Assembly (NCBI RefSeq): GCF_012184385.1
Contig: NZ_VSRL01000038.1
Span: forward strand, 1-54,320
Reading direction: 5' to 3'
From: Lentzea indica
GTDB lineage: Bacteria > Actinomycetota > Actinomycetes > Mycobacteriales > Pseudonocardiaceae
DNA: 54,320 nucleotides
Within the stretch, counting starts at the first letter, position 1, and every line of letters begins with the position of its first letter. The notes below the pieces were generated by a model, which saw only the letters and a list, made by a program, of their open reading frames with translations, made no database searches and was not told where the DNA came from. A program made the position numbers and the translations under genes. Shown piece by piece: positions 39,915 to 47,922 of the stretch.

Positions 39915-39933
39915 ACATTTGGAAGGAGACCCA

Positions 39934-42900
39934 ATGCAGACCTGGGCGAAGCGCGGAATTCAGTCCGCGTTTGTCACTGGTGGTTTGCTGATGCTCGGTA
40001 CGGGCATCGCTTCTGCCCAGGAGAACGTCAACCCCGACGCAGCACCGTCGCCCGTTGACGCGGGTGTTTCGGTTCCGGTGAAGGTGGACCAGAACAATCT
40101 GGGTACCCCCGCCAAGAACCTGAACGTCCCCAAGATCGACCGCACGATCAGCACGGACCGCGTCACCAGCGCGGTGCCCGTCCGCACGGCCGCACCGGTC
40201 GCGCACCCGCTGATCAGGCAGGCCGCCGACCGCGTGCAGGGCACCGCCGCGCAGGGCCTGTTCCGCGGCAACACGGTTCAGGCGCACGTCGATGTGCCGG
40301 TCCACGTCTGCGGTAACGCGATCGCGGTCCTCGGCAACGCCGAGGCGGCCGGCGACTGCTCGCAGGCAACCCACCGCGACGGCACCATCGTCACCGACGG
40401 CGAAGGCCAGGCGCTCGCCGGCAACGTCGTTGCCGTCAACCACGTGCTCCCGGTCCAGCTGACCGGCAACGCGATCGCGGCGGGTGGCAACGCCGCCACG
40501 AACACGACGGCCGAGCAGGTCTCGACGACCGGCGGCCCCATCACCACCAACGGTGACAAGGGCGCTGTCTCCGGCAACGTCGTGGCCGAGCAGGGCGCGA
40601 CGCCGGTTCAGATCACCGGCAACGGTGTGGGTGCGGTCGGCATCGCCGAGGCGACGTCCACCGCCGACACGTTCGCCTCCTCCGAGGGCGACGTCAACAC
40701 CAGCGGCCGCAACAGCTCGATCTCCGGCAACGCCGTGCCGATCCCGCTGTCTCCGCTGTTCGAGGTGAACGGCAACGCGGTCGCCGGTGCGGCCAACGCC
40801 ACCACCGACTCGGTCCAGACCGGTGCGGCTTACGCCGGTGGCGACACCAACACCGACGGCGACCCGGCCACGCTGGCCGGCAACGTCGTCGAGCCCGCCC
40901 TCGCCGGCCCGATCACGGTCGACGACAACTCGGCCGCCGCGGGTGGCAACTCGTCCGCGACGAGCGACACGACCAACGACTCGAACGCCGGTGGCACGAA
41001 GCACACCAACGGCACGGGTTCCACGGGGTCCGGCAACGTCGCGGGCGCGCCCATCTCGGCTCCCCGTCGCCGCTGGCGGCAACGGTGCGGCGGTCGTCGG
41101 CAACGCGCTCACCGACCACGCGAACGACGCGACGTCGAACGCCGGTGGCGAGACCTACACGCTGGGCGACAAGTCCGTCCTGTCCGGCAACATCGCCGAC
41201 GTTCCCCCGGCCACGGCCGTGGACCTGTGCGGCAACGGTGCCTCCGCCGGCGGCCAGGCTGCCGGCACCTGCGAGAACGACGTCAAGTCGACGACCGCGG
41301 GTTACCAGGGCACGGTCGGCAACGACTCGGTCGGCTCCGGCAACGTGGCGCAGACCCCGGTCGCCGTTCCGGTCGAGGCCTACGGTGTGGCCGCCACGCT
41401 CGTCGGTAGCGCCACCGGCTCGGCGGACGAGACCAAGGACATCCGTTCCAGCGGTCAGCCGAACTCGATCGACGACCGCGGCACGGTCTCGAGCAACGTC
41501 GTGACCACGCCCACCGCCGCTGCGGCACAGGTCTTCGGGACCACCGCGGGCCTCGTGGGCAACACCGCGTCCGACTCGTCGAACGACACCTCCGTCGTCG
41601 CGGGCAGCGACCCGAAGGCGTACGGCAAGAAGAGCTCGGTTTCCGGCAACATCGTCCAGGTTCCGACCTCGATGCCGGCTCAGGTCTTCGGCAACGGCGT
41701 CACCGCGGTCGGCAACAACACGTCCACGGGCGACAACGCCACCGACATGAAGGCGGGCGGCGACGCTCTCACCACCGGTGAGGACGGCTCGATCGCCGGC
41801 AACGTCGTCTCGACCCCGGTCTCGTCCGGCACGCAGGTCGCCGGCTGGCCGTCGGCGGCGGCAGCAACGTCGACGCCGCTGCCACCAACGACCTCGACTC
41901 GGTCGCCGGTGGCGATGGCACCAGCAACGGTGACGGTGGCTCGGTCTCCGGCCAACCTGATCGGTGCGCAGGCCGCTCCGTTCGTGCCGGTGCCCGGCAA
42001 CTCGGTCTCGGCAGCAGGCATCACCAACTCCGACACGCTGACCGACACCAACGTCGTGGCGGGTGGCAACGACACCTCCTCGGCTGAGGACGCGTCGGTC
42101 TCCGGCAACCTGATCAACGTCCCCGCCACCGCCGTTGCCGGCGTGTACGCGGACGCGATCGCGGCTGCGGGCCAGGCGAACACCGTCACCGAGAAGGTGT
42201 CGCACACCCAGGCCGGCGGCGACGGGCAGACGGACGGCAGCGGCCCGCTGACCGCCCGCGACATGTCCGTCCCGGTCGAGGCTGCCGCCAAGGTCGCGCG
42301 CATCCCCGTGGAGGTCGTCGGCCAGGCGACCACGCAGGGCACGAGCGACGACACCCAGCTCACCGGCGAAGACAGTGGCACCCTGCGTGCCACGCAGCTC
42401 AAGGGCATCCAGCTCCCCAAGGGCGTGGACAGCCTGATGAAGGCCGACGAGGTTCCGGCGTTCCACGGCATCGACAGCATCAACGGCATCGACAAGCTGC
42501 CGCTGAACACGCTGCCCAACCCGGCCGACCTGGCCGCGATGACCGGCCAGCTGCCCGCCCCGGCGCTGCCCGGTGTGGCGCAGGAGCGCTCCAACGTGCC
42601 GCTGAACGGTGGCACGGCCGGCATCACGCCGAACGTCCAGGGCCTGCCCCTGGGCCAGGTGCTGGAGGCCGCGAAGGGCCTGATCCCGGCGGGCGCCACC
42701 GAGCGTTCGCTGCCGGCCGTTCCGTCCCTCCCGATCACCGCCCCGGCCCTGCCGGTGCAGCTGCCCGCCCTGCCGACCGAGCGCTCGCTGCCCGCGCTGC
42801 CGCTCGACGGCCCGGCCTCCGTCTCGGGTCTGAACCTGAACCCGACCCAGGGCCTGGCTCCGCAGGCCGAGGAGCGCGCGCTCCCGATGAACGCTCCGGC

Positions 42901-42955
42901 GCTCGCCCTGATCGACCCGGTCAACGTGTTCGAGCGCGTGACCGGCTCGCTGTAA
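39934..42955 (+). CDS. Large secreted protein with 13 chaplin-like repeats (three frame shifts as written)
   Basis: The ATG at 39934 opens a signal peptide (SAFVTGGLLMLGTGIASAQ). A linker follows, then about 13 repeats of about 50 residues, each opening with a SGNxV-x-xPVxxPVxVxGN-type block and ending in a polar N/T/D-rich stretch. The opening block resembles the chaplin (DUF320) core (GNVVQVPVxxPVNVCGN). Repeats 1 and 7 have a Cys pair, as long and short chaplins do. A Pro/Leu-rich tail with LPALPTERSLPAL repeats closes the protein; there is no LPxTG anchor. The frame shifts at 41062-41065 (extra C), near 41843 and at 41952; repeat periodicity continues across each, so one protein is meant. 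The likely role is a surface fibre or coat protein; this is inference. Confidence 0.75.
40258..42243 (+). repeat. Tandem array of about 13 chaplin-like repeats, ~150 bases each
   Basis: Protein repeats of about 50 residues begin at RGNTVQAHVDVPVHVCGNAI and recur as LAGNVVAVNHVLPVQLTGNA, VSGNVVAEQGATPVQITGNG, ISGNAVPIPLSPLFEVNGNA, LSGNIADVPPATAVDLCGNG, VSGNIVQVPTSMPAQVFGNG and VSGNLINVPATAVAGVYADA, among others. DNA identity between units is low, so the array is old. Confidence 0.75.
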
Positions 42956-42992
42956 CACCCCGCAAGTTGTAACACCCTCCTCCGGTAAGAAG

Positions 42993-43030
42993 CTGAGCCC
43001 CGGCGACACGACGGTGTCGCCGGGGCTCAG
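42993..43030. terminator. Strong bidirectional terminator
   Basis: CTGAGCCCCGGCGACAC (42993-43009) and GTGTCGCCGGGGCTCAG (43014-43030) form a perfect 17-bp stem with a 4-base loop between two convergent genes. Confidence 0.85.
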
Positions 43031-43042
43031 TGCTGTCTTGCG

Positions 43043-43399
43043 TCAGCGGCTTTCTGCCGTCGAGATCACGTCTTCCGGAGCCGTGTCGCCGTCGCTCGTC
43101 ACCCAGTGGATCTGCGGGCTCTCCCCGACCAGCTGCCTGATCAGCGACGAGATCGGCGAGCCGTCGCCGAAGTCGTGCTCGGCCAGCACAGCCAGAACCG
43201 TGTCGCGGTACCGGGCGACGGTGAAGTCCGGACGCAGACCCGCGCGCAGCACCTTGGCCGCGTTCAGCACAGAGTCCGGGTCTCTGATCAGGACCAGCGT
43301 CACGAGCGTGCCGCGCGTGCGCGCACGGATCAGCGACTGCTCCAGGCGGTCGAGCAGCAGCGCGTGTCCGGGCAGGCCCGTGAGCGGGTCGTGCAGCAC
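43043..43399 (-). CDS. Truncated, degenerate GGDEF-like protein
   Basis: A 118-residue reading frame whose GTG at 43399 begins right at LHDPLTGLPGHALLLDRLEQ, the opening of a GGDEF domain. The second half (VARYRDTVLAVLAEHDFGDG) stands where RxGGDEF should be but has lost the motif. The usual N-terminal sensor part is missing. It may be a remnant of a diguanylate cyclase or a small non-catalytic GGDEF protein. It starts 20 bases after the DUF998 stop, so it is probably the last gene of that operon. Confidence 0.55.
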   Translation of the reverse strand: MLHDPLTGLPGHALLLDRLEQSLIRARTRGTLVTLVLIRDPDSVLNAAKVLRAGLRPDFTVARYRDTVLAVLAEHDFGDGSPISSLIRQLVGESPQIHWVTSDGDTAPEDVISTAESR

Positions 43400-43418
43400 G
43401 AATCGTGTCTAGCCGAGG

Positions 43419-44033
43419 TCAGGCCGGTTGACCAGCATTGCCGCGCCGAAGAGCCCCCGCAGGGGTGAGGTGCAGGGCCAAGAGGGTGAGCCAGGTGAAG
43501 CCGATGATGATGGTCAGGCGTTGGAAGAGGCCGCCGAACTCCACCAGGCCCGGCGTTTGTGCGAACGCAGCGTTGGTCAGGACGAACATGACCGTGAACG
43601 CCACGCCCGACGCGATCGAGTACCACGGGCGGAAGCGGCGGGCCAGAACGAAGCAGGCGATGGGCCAGCCCACGAACGTCGGTATGGCGAACAGGTCGTG
43701 CACCAGACCGTGCCAGGTGTACTCGGACACGGTCGGGCTTCCTGGCGGATAGCCGCTGACCGGGTCGGTCGTGAAGATGCCGGAACCCACCAGGCCCAGG
43801 CCCACCATGCCGATGAACAGCGAACCCCAGAAACCCAAGCGAGTGCCGACGGCGAACGCCACCACGAGCGCGCCCGCCACGATGAAGTTCGCGGACTGGA
43901 CCCAGCTCGCCAGCTGCAGCGAGCTGACCGGGTGGCGCAGGGGCGAGTAGCCGGCGACGACAGTGCCGTTGATCAGGAACGTCAGGACGAAGAGCGGCCC
44001 CGCGATCACGCCGCAGAGCGCCAGCCGGTTCAT
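43419..44033 (-). CDS. DUF998 membrane protein
   Basis: A 204-residue protein with about six hydrophobic segments. The opening MNRLALCGVIAGPLFVLTFL, the loop YSPLRHPVSSLQLASWV and the later GIFTTDPVSGYPPGSP and HGLVHDLFAIPTFV are typical of DUF998, a family of unknown function. The ATG overlaps the stop of the ClpN-like gene, giving a coupled operon. Confidence 0.87.
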   Translation of the reverse strand: MNRLALCGVIAGPLFVLTFLINGTVVAGYSPLRHPVSSLQLASWVQSANFIVAGALVVAFAVGTRLGFWGSLFIGMVGLGLVGSGIFTTDPVSGYPPGSPTVSEYTWHGLVHDLFAIPTFVGWPIACFVLARRFRPWYSIASGVAFTVMFVLTNAAFAQTPGLVEFGGLFQRLTIIIGFTWLTLLALHLTPAGALRRGNAGQPA

Positions 44034-44482
44034 GACAGACGTCCGCGCACGGCATCGGTGTCGACGCCGAGGTGGGCCAGCAGGTCGGCGGCCGGGTCCG
44101 GGCGGTTGTTGGCGAGCAGGGCAAGGACGAACTGTTCGGCGGTCGGGTGGACCGCCTTGGCGCGCGGGGCCGGCTTGACCGCTCGGAGCAGGGTGGCGCG
44201 AGCCGCAGTGGTCAGGGGCGGGCGCTTCGTCGCGGCAGGCACGACGGTCGCCGCGAACTCGCCGGTGTTGATGCCGATCGCAGCGAGAGCGGCGCGGCGA
44301 GGGCGTCGAGGCCTGCGTCTGGCGCGGGCAGGTCGGACGCCCAGCACTGTGACGGCGGCCGGTTCGTGCAGCAGGCCGAGGAGCAGGTGTTCGGTGGAGA
44401 GGCGGCGGTCGCCTCGGCGTTGGGCCTCCGCCTGCGCGGCCATGATCACGCGGGCGCGGACCTGCCTGGCGAGGTGCTTCAT
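44030..44482 (-). CDS. Clp N-terminal (ClpR) domain protein with probable compensated frameshift
   Basis: A 150-residue protein of two Clp_N-type repeats without an AAA ATPase. Repeat one has ARVIMAAQAEAQRRGDRRLS then TEHLLLGLLHEPAAVTVLGV; repeat two has HPTAEQFVLALLANNRPDPA then DLLAHLGVD. Between them an Arg-rich stretch ([17 protein letters not shown]) is atypical; read one frame over from about 44335 to 44290 it gives DLPAPDAGLDALAA, which fits the family much better. Two compensating single-base errors are likely. Such proteins may bind substrates or adaptors of Clp proteases. The start overlaps the HTH gene stop, and the stop overlaps the DUF998 start. Confidence 0.72.
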   Translation of the reverse strand: MKHLARQVRARVIMAAQAEAQRRGDRRLSTEHLLLGLLHEPAAVTVLGVRPARARRRPRRPRRAALAAIGINTGEFAATVVPAATKRPPLTTAARATLLRAVKPAPRAKAVHPTAEQFVLALLANNRPDPAADLLAHLGVDTDAVRGRLS

Positions 44483-44682
44483 GGTGTCCCCCTGTACTTG
44501 GCGTGCACCGACTGGCGGGACATTCCCAGCGCGTCGCCGATCTGCTCCCACGACCAGCCCTGCTCTCTGGCGCGGGCCACGGAAGTCGCCTCGACCTGTT
44601 CGGCGAGGCGTCGCAGCGCCCCGACGGCACGCAGGCCGACGGCGGGGTCGACCGAGTTGATCTGACGTGTGAGTTCGTCCAC
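44479..44682 (-). CDS. Small helix-turn-helix regulator
   Basis: A 67-residue protein (GTG at 44682) with a C-terminal HTH: EATSVARAREQGWSWEQIGD then ALGMSRQSVHAKYRG. The family is common next to Clp N-domain genes in actinobacteria. A TTG 36 bases upstream could extend it, but TTGACG and TAGCCT sit there as a good promoter, with the GTG 7 bases after the -10 box, suggesting a leaderless mRNA. A palindrome covers the -10 region, so autoregulation is likely. It heads the HTH-ClpN-DUF998-GGDEF operon. Confidence 0.8.
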   Translation of the reverse strand: MDELTRQINSVDPAVGLRAVGALRRLAEQVEATSVARAREQGWSWEQIGDALGMSRQSVHAKYRGTP

Positions 44683-44706
44683 GCTTGTCAGGCTAGGCTG
44701 ACAAGC
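44683..44706 (-). promoter_or_regulatory. Palindromic operator over the promoter of the HTH/ClpN operon
   Basis: GCTTGTCAG (44683-44691) and CTGACAAGC (44698-44706) are perfect 9-base inverted arms. On the minus strand, TTGACG (44718-44713), a 17-base spacer and TAGCCT form a promoter whose -10 box lies inside the palindrome. Confidence 0.65.
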
Positions 44707-44730
44707 GCTCGTCGTCAACGTGGACTGACG

Positions 44731-45447
44731 TCAGTCAAGTGCGTAAACATCACCTTCAGAGGCAGTGAAGATCTCGCCGGAGAACGACTCGCCAGCTGCG
44801 GTCACGGCGGCGAGGCGGTCGTTGCCCGGCCAGAAGTGGGTGAGCATCAGGCGACGAGCGCCCGCCTGTTCGGCCCACGAACCGGCGGCGGCAGACGTCA
44901 TCAACAGATCAGAGGTGTCGCCGGGCCGGTCGGTGGCCTCGACGATGAACAGGTCGGCGTCACGCCCCAGCGAAGCCAGGGCAGGCGAAGGTCCGGTGTC
45001 GCCGGTGTAGGCGAGCACGCGTGAAGCCTCCAGACGAACGCCCGCGTTCGGTACGAAATGCGGCAGGTCGACGCCGGTCAGTTTGAAGGGCCCGGCTTCC
45101 CACGCGCCCGGCAGCTCGAAGACGTCGAAGACCTCGAGCAGGGACACCTCGGGTTCGAGGCCCTGCAACCGGTCCAGCACGCCCGGCGGGCAGTACAACG
45201 GCAGGCGTCCACGTCGGCCGTAGTGGTACATGCGGAACAAGCCGTGCAGGTCAGCGCAGTGATCGGGGTGCTCGTGGGTGATCGCGACGGCGTCCGGGCC
45301 CGACGGCCACAGCTCCAGAAGCCGCGGCAACGTGCCGTAACCCAGGTCGAGGACGAGCCGGTAGCCGGACTCCTCCACCGCGAAGCCGCTGCACGCGCGG
45401 CCCGGTTCCGGATAGGCGCCGCAGCTGCCGAGAACCGTCAGCTCCAT
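44731..45447 (-). CDS. MBL-fold metallo-hydrolase (RNase Z-like fold)
   Basis: A 238-residue enzyme. The metal motif THEHPDHCADLHGL near residue 57 is the HxHxDH signature. Further ligands are likely His in VDLPHFVPNAG, Asp in AYTGDTGPSP and His in LMLTHFWPGND. The family includes RNase Z and cyclic-phosphodiesterase-like hydrolases. The substrate is not evident. The start overlaps the GNAT gene end by 10 bases, so the two are co-transcribed. Confidence 0.88.
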   Translation of the reverse strand: MELTVLGSCGAYPEPGRACSGFAVEESGYRLVLDLGYGTLPRLLELWPSGPDAVAITHEHPDHCADLHGLFRMYHYGRRGRLPLYCPPGVLDRLQGLEPEVSLLEVFDVFELPGAWEAGPFKLTGVDLPHFVPNAGVRLEASRVLAYTGDTGPSPALASLGRDADLFIVEATDRPGDTSDLLMTSAAAGSWAEQAGARRLMLTHFWPGNDRLAAVTAAGESFSGEIFTASEGDVYALD

Positions 45448-45947
45448 GGCTTGCTCAGCAGAATTCCCCGCGGTCCGAAGCCAGCCGCGGAGTAGAAGGC
45501 AACAGCGTCCTCGTTCGCCGCGAAGATGTTGGCGTAGATGATCGAGACGCCACGGCTGGCGGCCACTCGTTGGGCCGCCGCGACCAAAGCCGCGCCGACA
45601 CCCCGGCCGCGATGTTCGTCCAGGACCACCGTGTGGACGTCGGCCGCCCGGCGGGGCACCAGGATCTGGTGGTCGGGAGGCTCCGGCAGGAGGACCACCT
45701 CCGCCATGCCCACGACCTCGCCGTCCAGCTCGGCGACCGAGATCAGCGCGTGCCCCACGACATCCTCGAAGTGCCGCCGCACGACCGACACGTCGGGAAC
45801 GCGGAACAGGTCCGGCGCGAGCTGGACGTGCCGTTCGGCGTTGGCCAGGCGCAGACGGACGAGGGCGGGAACATCCCCGCGCTCGGCCGGCCTGATCAGC
45901 GCATCGCCTTCAACATGTCGATCTTGCATGACCAGTGGATTCTCCAT
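45438..45947 (-). CDS. GNAT family N-acetyltransferase
   Basis: A 169-residue acetyl-CoA-dependent transferase. IRPAERGDVPALVRLRLANA opens the fold. The acetyl-CoA loop is DEHRGRGVGAALVAAAQRVA (Q/RxxGxG/A) and NIFAANEDAVAFYSAAGFGP closes it. The acceptor is unknown. An ATG at 45929 is an alternative start. It lies 48 bases after the SDR gene and overlaps the MBL gene. Confidence 0.88.
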   Translation of the reverse strand: MENPLVMQDRHVEGDALIRPAERGDVPALVRLRLANAERHVQLAPDLFRVPDVSVVRRHFEDVVGHALISVAELDGEVVGMAEVVLLPEPPDHQILVPRRAADVHTVVLDEHRGRGVGAALVAAAQRVAASRGVSIIYANIFAANEDAVAFYSAAGFGPRGILLSKPWS

Positions 45948-45995
45948 CGTCTCGCGGAGGTGCCCGCCGATTCTGCGGCAAGGCGATCAGATCGG

Positions 45996-46848
45996 TCAGG
46001 CGTTCGGAGCCGGGACGGCCTTCTCCGCGGCGCGGCTGGTCTGTTCCCAGCCGGCCCAGGTGTCCATGCGTCGCCGGGAGATGTCGAAGGCGAGGTCGTA
46101 GACCATGCTTCCGAGCAGGAGCCGCAGTGGAGGATCGTCGCTAGCGACCAAGGTCATCACCGCTTCGGCGGCCAGACGAGGTTCGCTGTCGATCGACCCT
46201 TCCGCCCACTGCTTTTCCAGCTCCGCGCGAAGCGGGTCGTAGGCAGGATTCGGGCTGGTAGCCCTGCTGCTGGTGTAGAGGTCGGTCCAGTAACCACCCG
46301 GCTGAACGATGGTGACCTTGACACCGAACTGCGCGGCCTCGGCGGCGAGCGCCTCGCTCATGCCCTCCAGCGCGAACTTGCTGGCGCTGTAGAGCCCGGT
46401 GCTGGTGAACCCGCTGAGTGCGCCGATGCTGGAGATCTGCAGGATGTGCCCGCTGCCGTTGGCCCGCAGCCGCGGCATGACAGCCTGACTGACCCACAGC
46501 GCGCCGAAGAAGTTGACCTCCATCTGGGCGCGTGCCTCGGCTTCGCTGAACTCCTCCACCATGCCGGCGAACAGCGCCCCGGCGTTGTTGACAACGACGT
46601 CGAGCCGGCCGAAGTGCCCCACCGCCTGGTCGACGACGTCGAACACCGCCGAACGATCGGTGACGTCCAGACGCAGTGCCAGCAGACGCCCCGGATGCTG
46701 GGCGGCGAGGTCGTCGGAGCGGCGAGACGTCGCGGGCCGCGCCGACGACCTGGTCACCGGCGGCGAGCGCCGCCTCGGTGAAAGCGCGGCCGAGGCCACG
46801 GCTGGCTCCGGTGATGAACCAGACGCGGGATGCAGCTGAGGTTTCCAT
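45996..46848 (-). CDS. Short-chain dehydrogenase/reductase (frame broken near 46716)
   Basis: The ATG at 46848 opens METSAASRVWFITGASRGLG, the TGxxxGxG cofactor motif of classical SDRs. After AARDVSPL the frame changes at about 46716, consistent with one extra base. The next frame gives DDLAAQHPGRLLALRLDVTD, VVVNNAGALFAGM (the NNAG motif), the catalytic Ser in LQISSIGALSG and YSASKFALEG (YxxxK). The whole protein would be about 284 residues. It is divergent from a TetR gene, with three operator-like repeats between, so TetR most likely controls it. Confidence 0.78.
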
Positions 46849-46865
46849 GCGTTCCTTCCGGTGGC

Positions 46866-46998
46866 GAGACGAACCGTACCGTCTCGTTGTGGCGATAGCT
46901 TGCCTTGAACGAGCCCGTCCTGTCAAGACGGACCGTCTCGTCTCGTTGTGGCAGTAGCTTGGCTCGAAGGTGCCCCGCCTGTCAAGACGGACCGTCTC
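46866..46998. promoter_or_regulatory. Three TetR operators within a 59-bp tandem duplication
   Basis: AGACGG-A-CCGTCT occurs at 46926-46938 and again at 46985-46997, with perfect 6-base arms. A related GAGACG/CGTCTC pair with an 8-base centre lies at 46866-46885. The two perfect sites lie in a 59-base tandem duplication (46881-46939 and 46940-46998). TAGATT at 47012 may be the -10 of a near-leaderless tetR mRNA. Confidence 0.7.
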
Positions 46999-47023
46999 GT
47001 CTCATCTTTGCTAGATTGCTCCC

Positions 47024-47623
47024 GTGTCCACCAAGGTCGCCCCGGATCCCAGCCGCCGCAGCGAGACCGCGCGCCGAGCCATCCTCGCCGCCGCGATCGA
47101 CCTGGTCGGGGAGGTTGGGTACACGAAGCTCAGCATCGAAGGGATTGCCCACGCCGCCGGAGTTGGCAAGCAGACGATCTACCGATGGTGGTCGTCGAAG
47201 GGCTCGCTGCTCTTCGACGCGTTCCTCACGCTCGCAGGCGAGGGCGAGGCCGCGGCACTACCCGACACCGGTGACCTGGCGGCCGACCTGAAGCTGGTCC
47301 TTCGGGCCACGGTCGACGAACTCGACGACCCGCGCTACGACCAGGCCATGCGTGCCATGCACGTCGAGATCGTCAACGACCCGATTCTGGCCGCCGACTA
47401 CGTGTTGCGCCTGGACAGGCCGATGCGGGAGCTGAAGAAGGAACGCCTACGCGCCGCTCAGCGCGCAGGGCAACTGGCTGAGGACGTCGAACTCGAGGTG
47501 GCCATCGACATGCTGTTCGGGCCGATCCTCAATCGGTGGCTCCAACGCACCGGCCCGCTCACTCACGAATACGTGGACCAGGTCGTGGACACGGCACTGC
47601 GCGGCCTCCAGCCACGCCCGTAG
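47024..47623 (+). CDS. TetR family transcriptional regulator (SDR-linked)
   Basis: A 199-residue regulator. The N-terminal HTH shows RRAILAAAIDLVGEVGYTKL then IEGIAHAAGVGKQTIYRWWS. The C-terminal domain belongs to the TetR_C_16-like type (GPILNRWLQRTGPLTHEYV). The GTG at 47024 is 7 bases after a TAGATT box. The divergent SDR gene and the repeated AGACGG-A-CCGTCT sites between them argue for local repression of both genes. Confidence 0.92.
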   Translation: MSTKVAPDPSRRSETARRAILAAAIDLVGEVGYTKLSIEGIAHAAGVGKQTIYRWWSSKGSLLFDAFLTLAGEGEAAALPDTGDLAADLKLVLRATVDELDDPRYDQAMRAMHVEIVNDPILAADYVLRLDRPMRELKKERLRAAQRAGQLAEDVELEVAIDMLFGPILNRWLQRTGPLTHEYVDQVVDTALRGLQPRP

Positions 47624-47922
47624 GAACTCGCCACGCGTGACAGGTTGATGTCCGTCATCAGGCGAGTCGGGCCATCCGTCCGCGTGATTGGCCGCCGTCG
47701 CGTGCGTCGAGGTTGTCGAGTTGCAGCTAGACCCGTGATCGGCGAGTTCCGCCGCCTCATGGGTGTTCCTCCTGCCGCGTTCCGCCTGGGTGAGCGGCCC
47801 ACTCCCACCTCGTGCCATGTGCCGGCGGACACGGTCGCCCTCACCTGACACCGGTGTCCGATGAGACCGTTCGGCGACAACCCAGCATCGCGACTCCGCG
47901 AAACCCGGGCAGGCTCGCCGTC
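47624..47922. other. 299-base gap with no supported gene
   Basis: The region lies between the tetR stop and the end of the XRE-lectin gene. On the minus strand an ATG at about 47760 has a good AGGAGG upstream and opens a short basic frame, but it runs into tetR antisense and has no recognisable family. No clear terminator was found. Confidence 0.4.

Noticed and set aside
39745-39933. A c-di-AMP or other riboswitch before the repeat-protein gene
   Set aside because: Only a small CCCGTC/GACGGG hairpin and loose GC repeats were found; the conserved parts of known actinobacterial riboswitches are absent.
40258-42243. CRISPR array
   Set aside because: The periodic units are coding repeats of about 150 bases with low DNA identity; there are no short identical repeats with unique spacers and no cas genes.
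47645-47848. A small gene between tetR and the XRE-lectin gene on either strand
   Set aside because: Short Arg-rich frames with no domain and no conserved features; they look like chance frames of high-G+C DNA.
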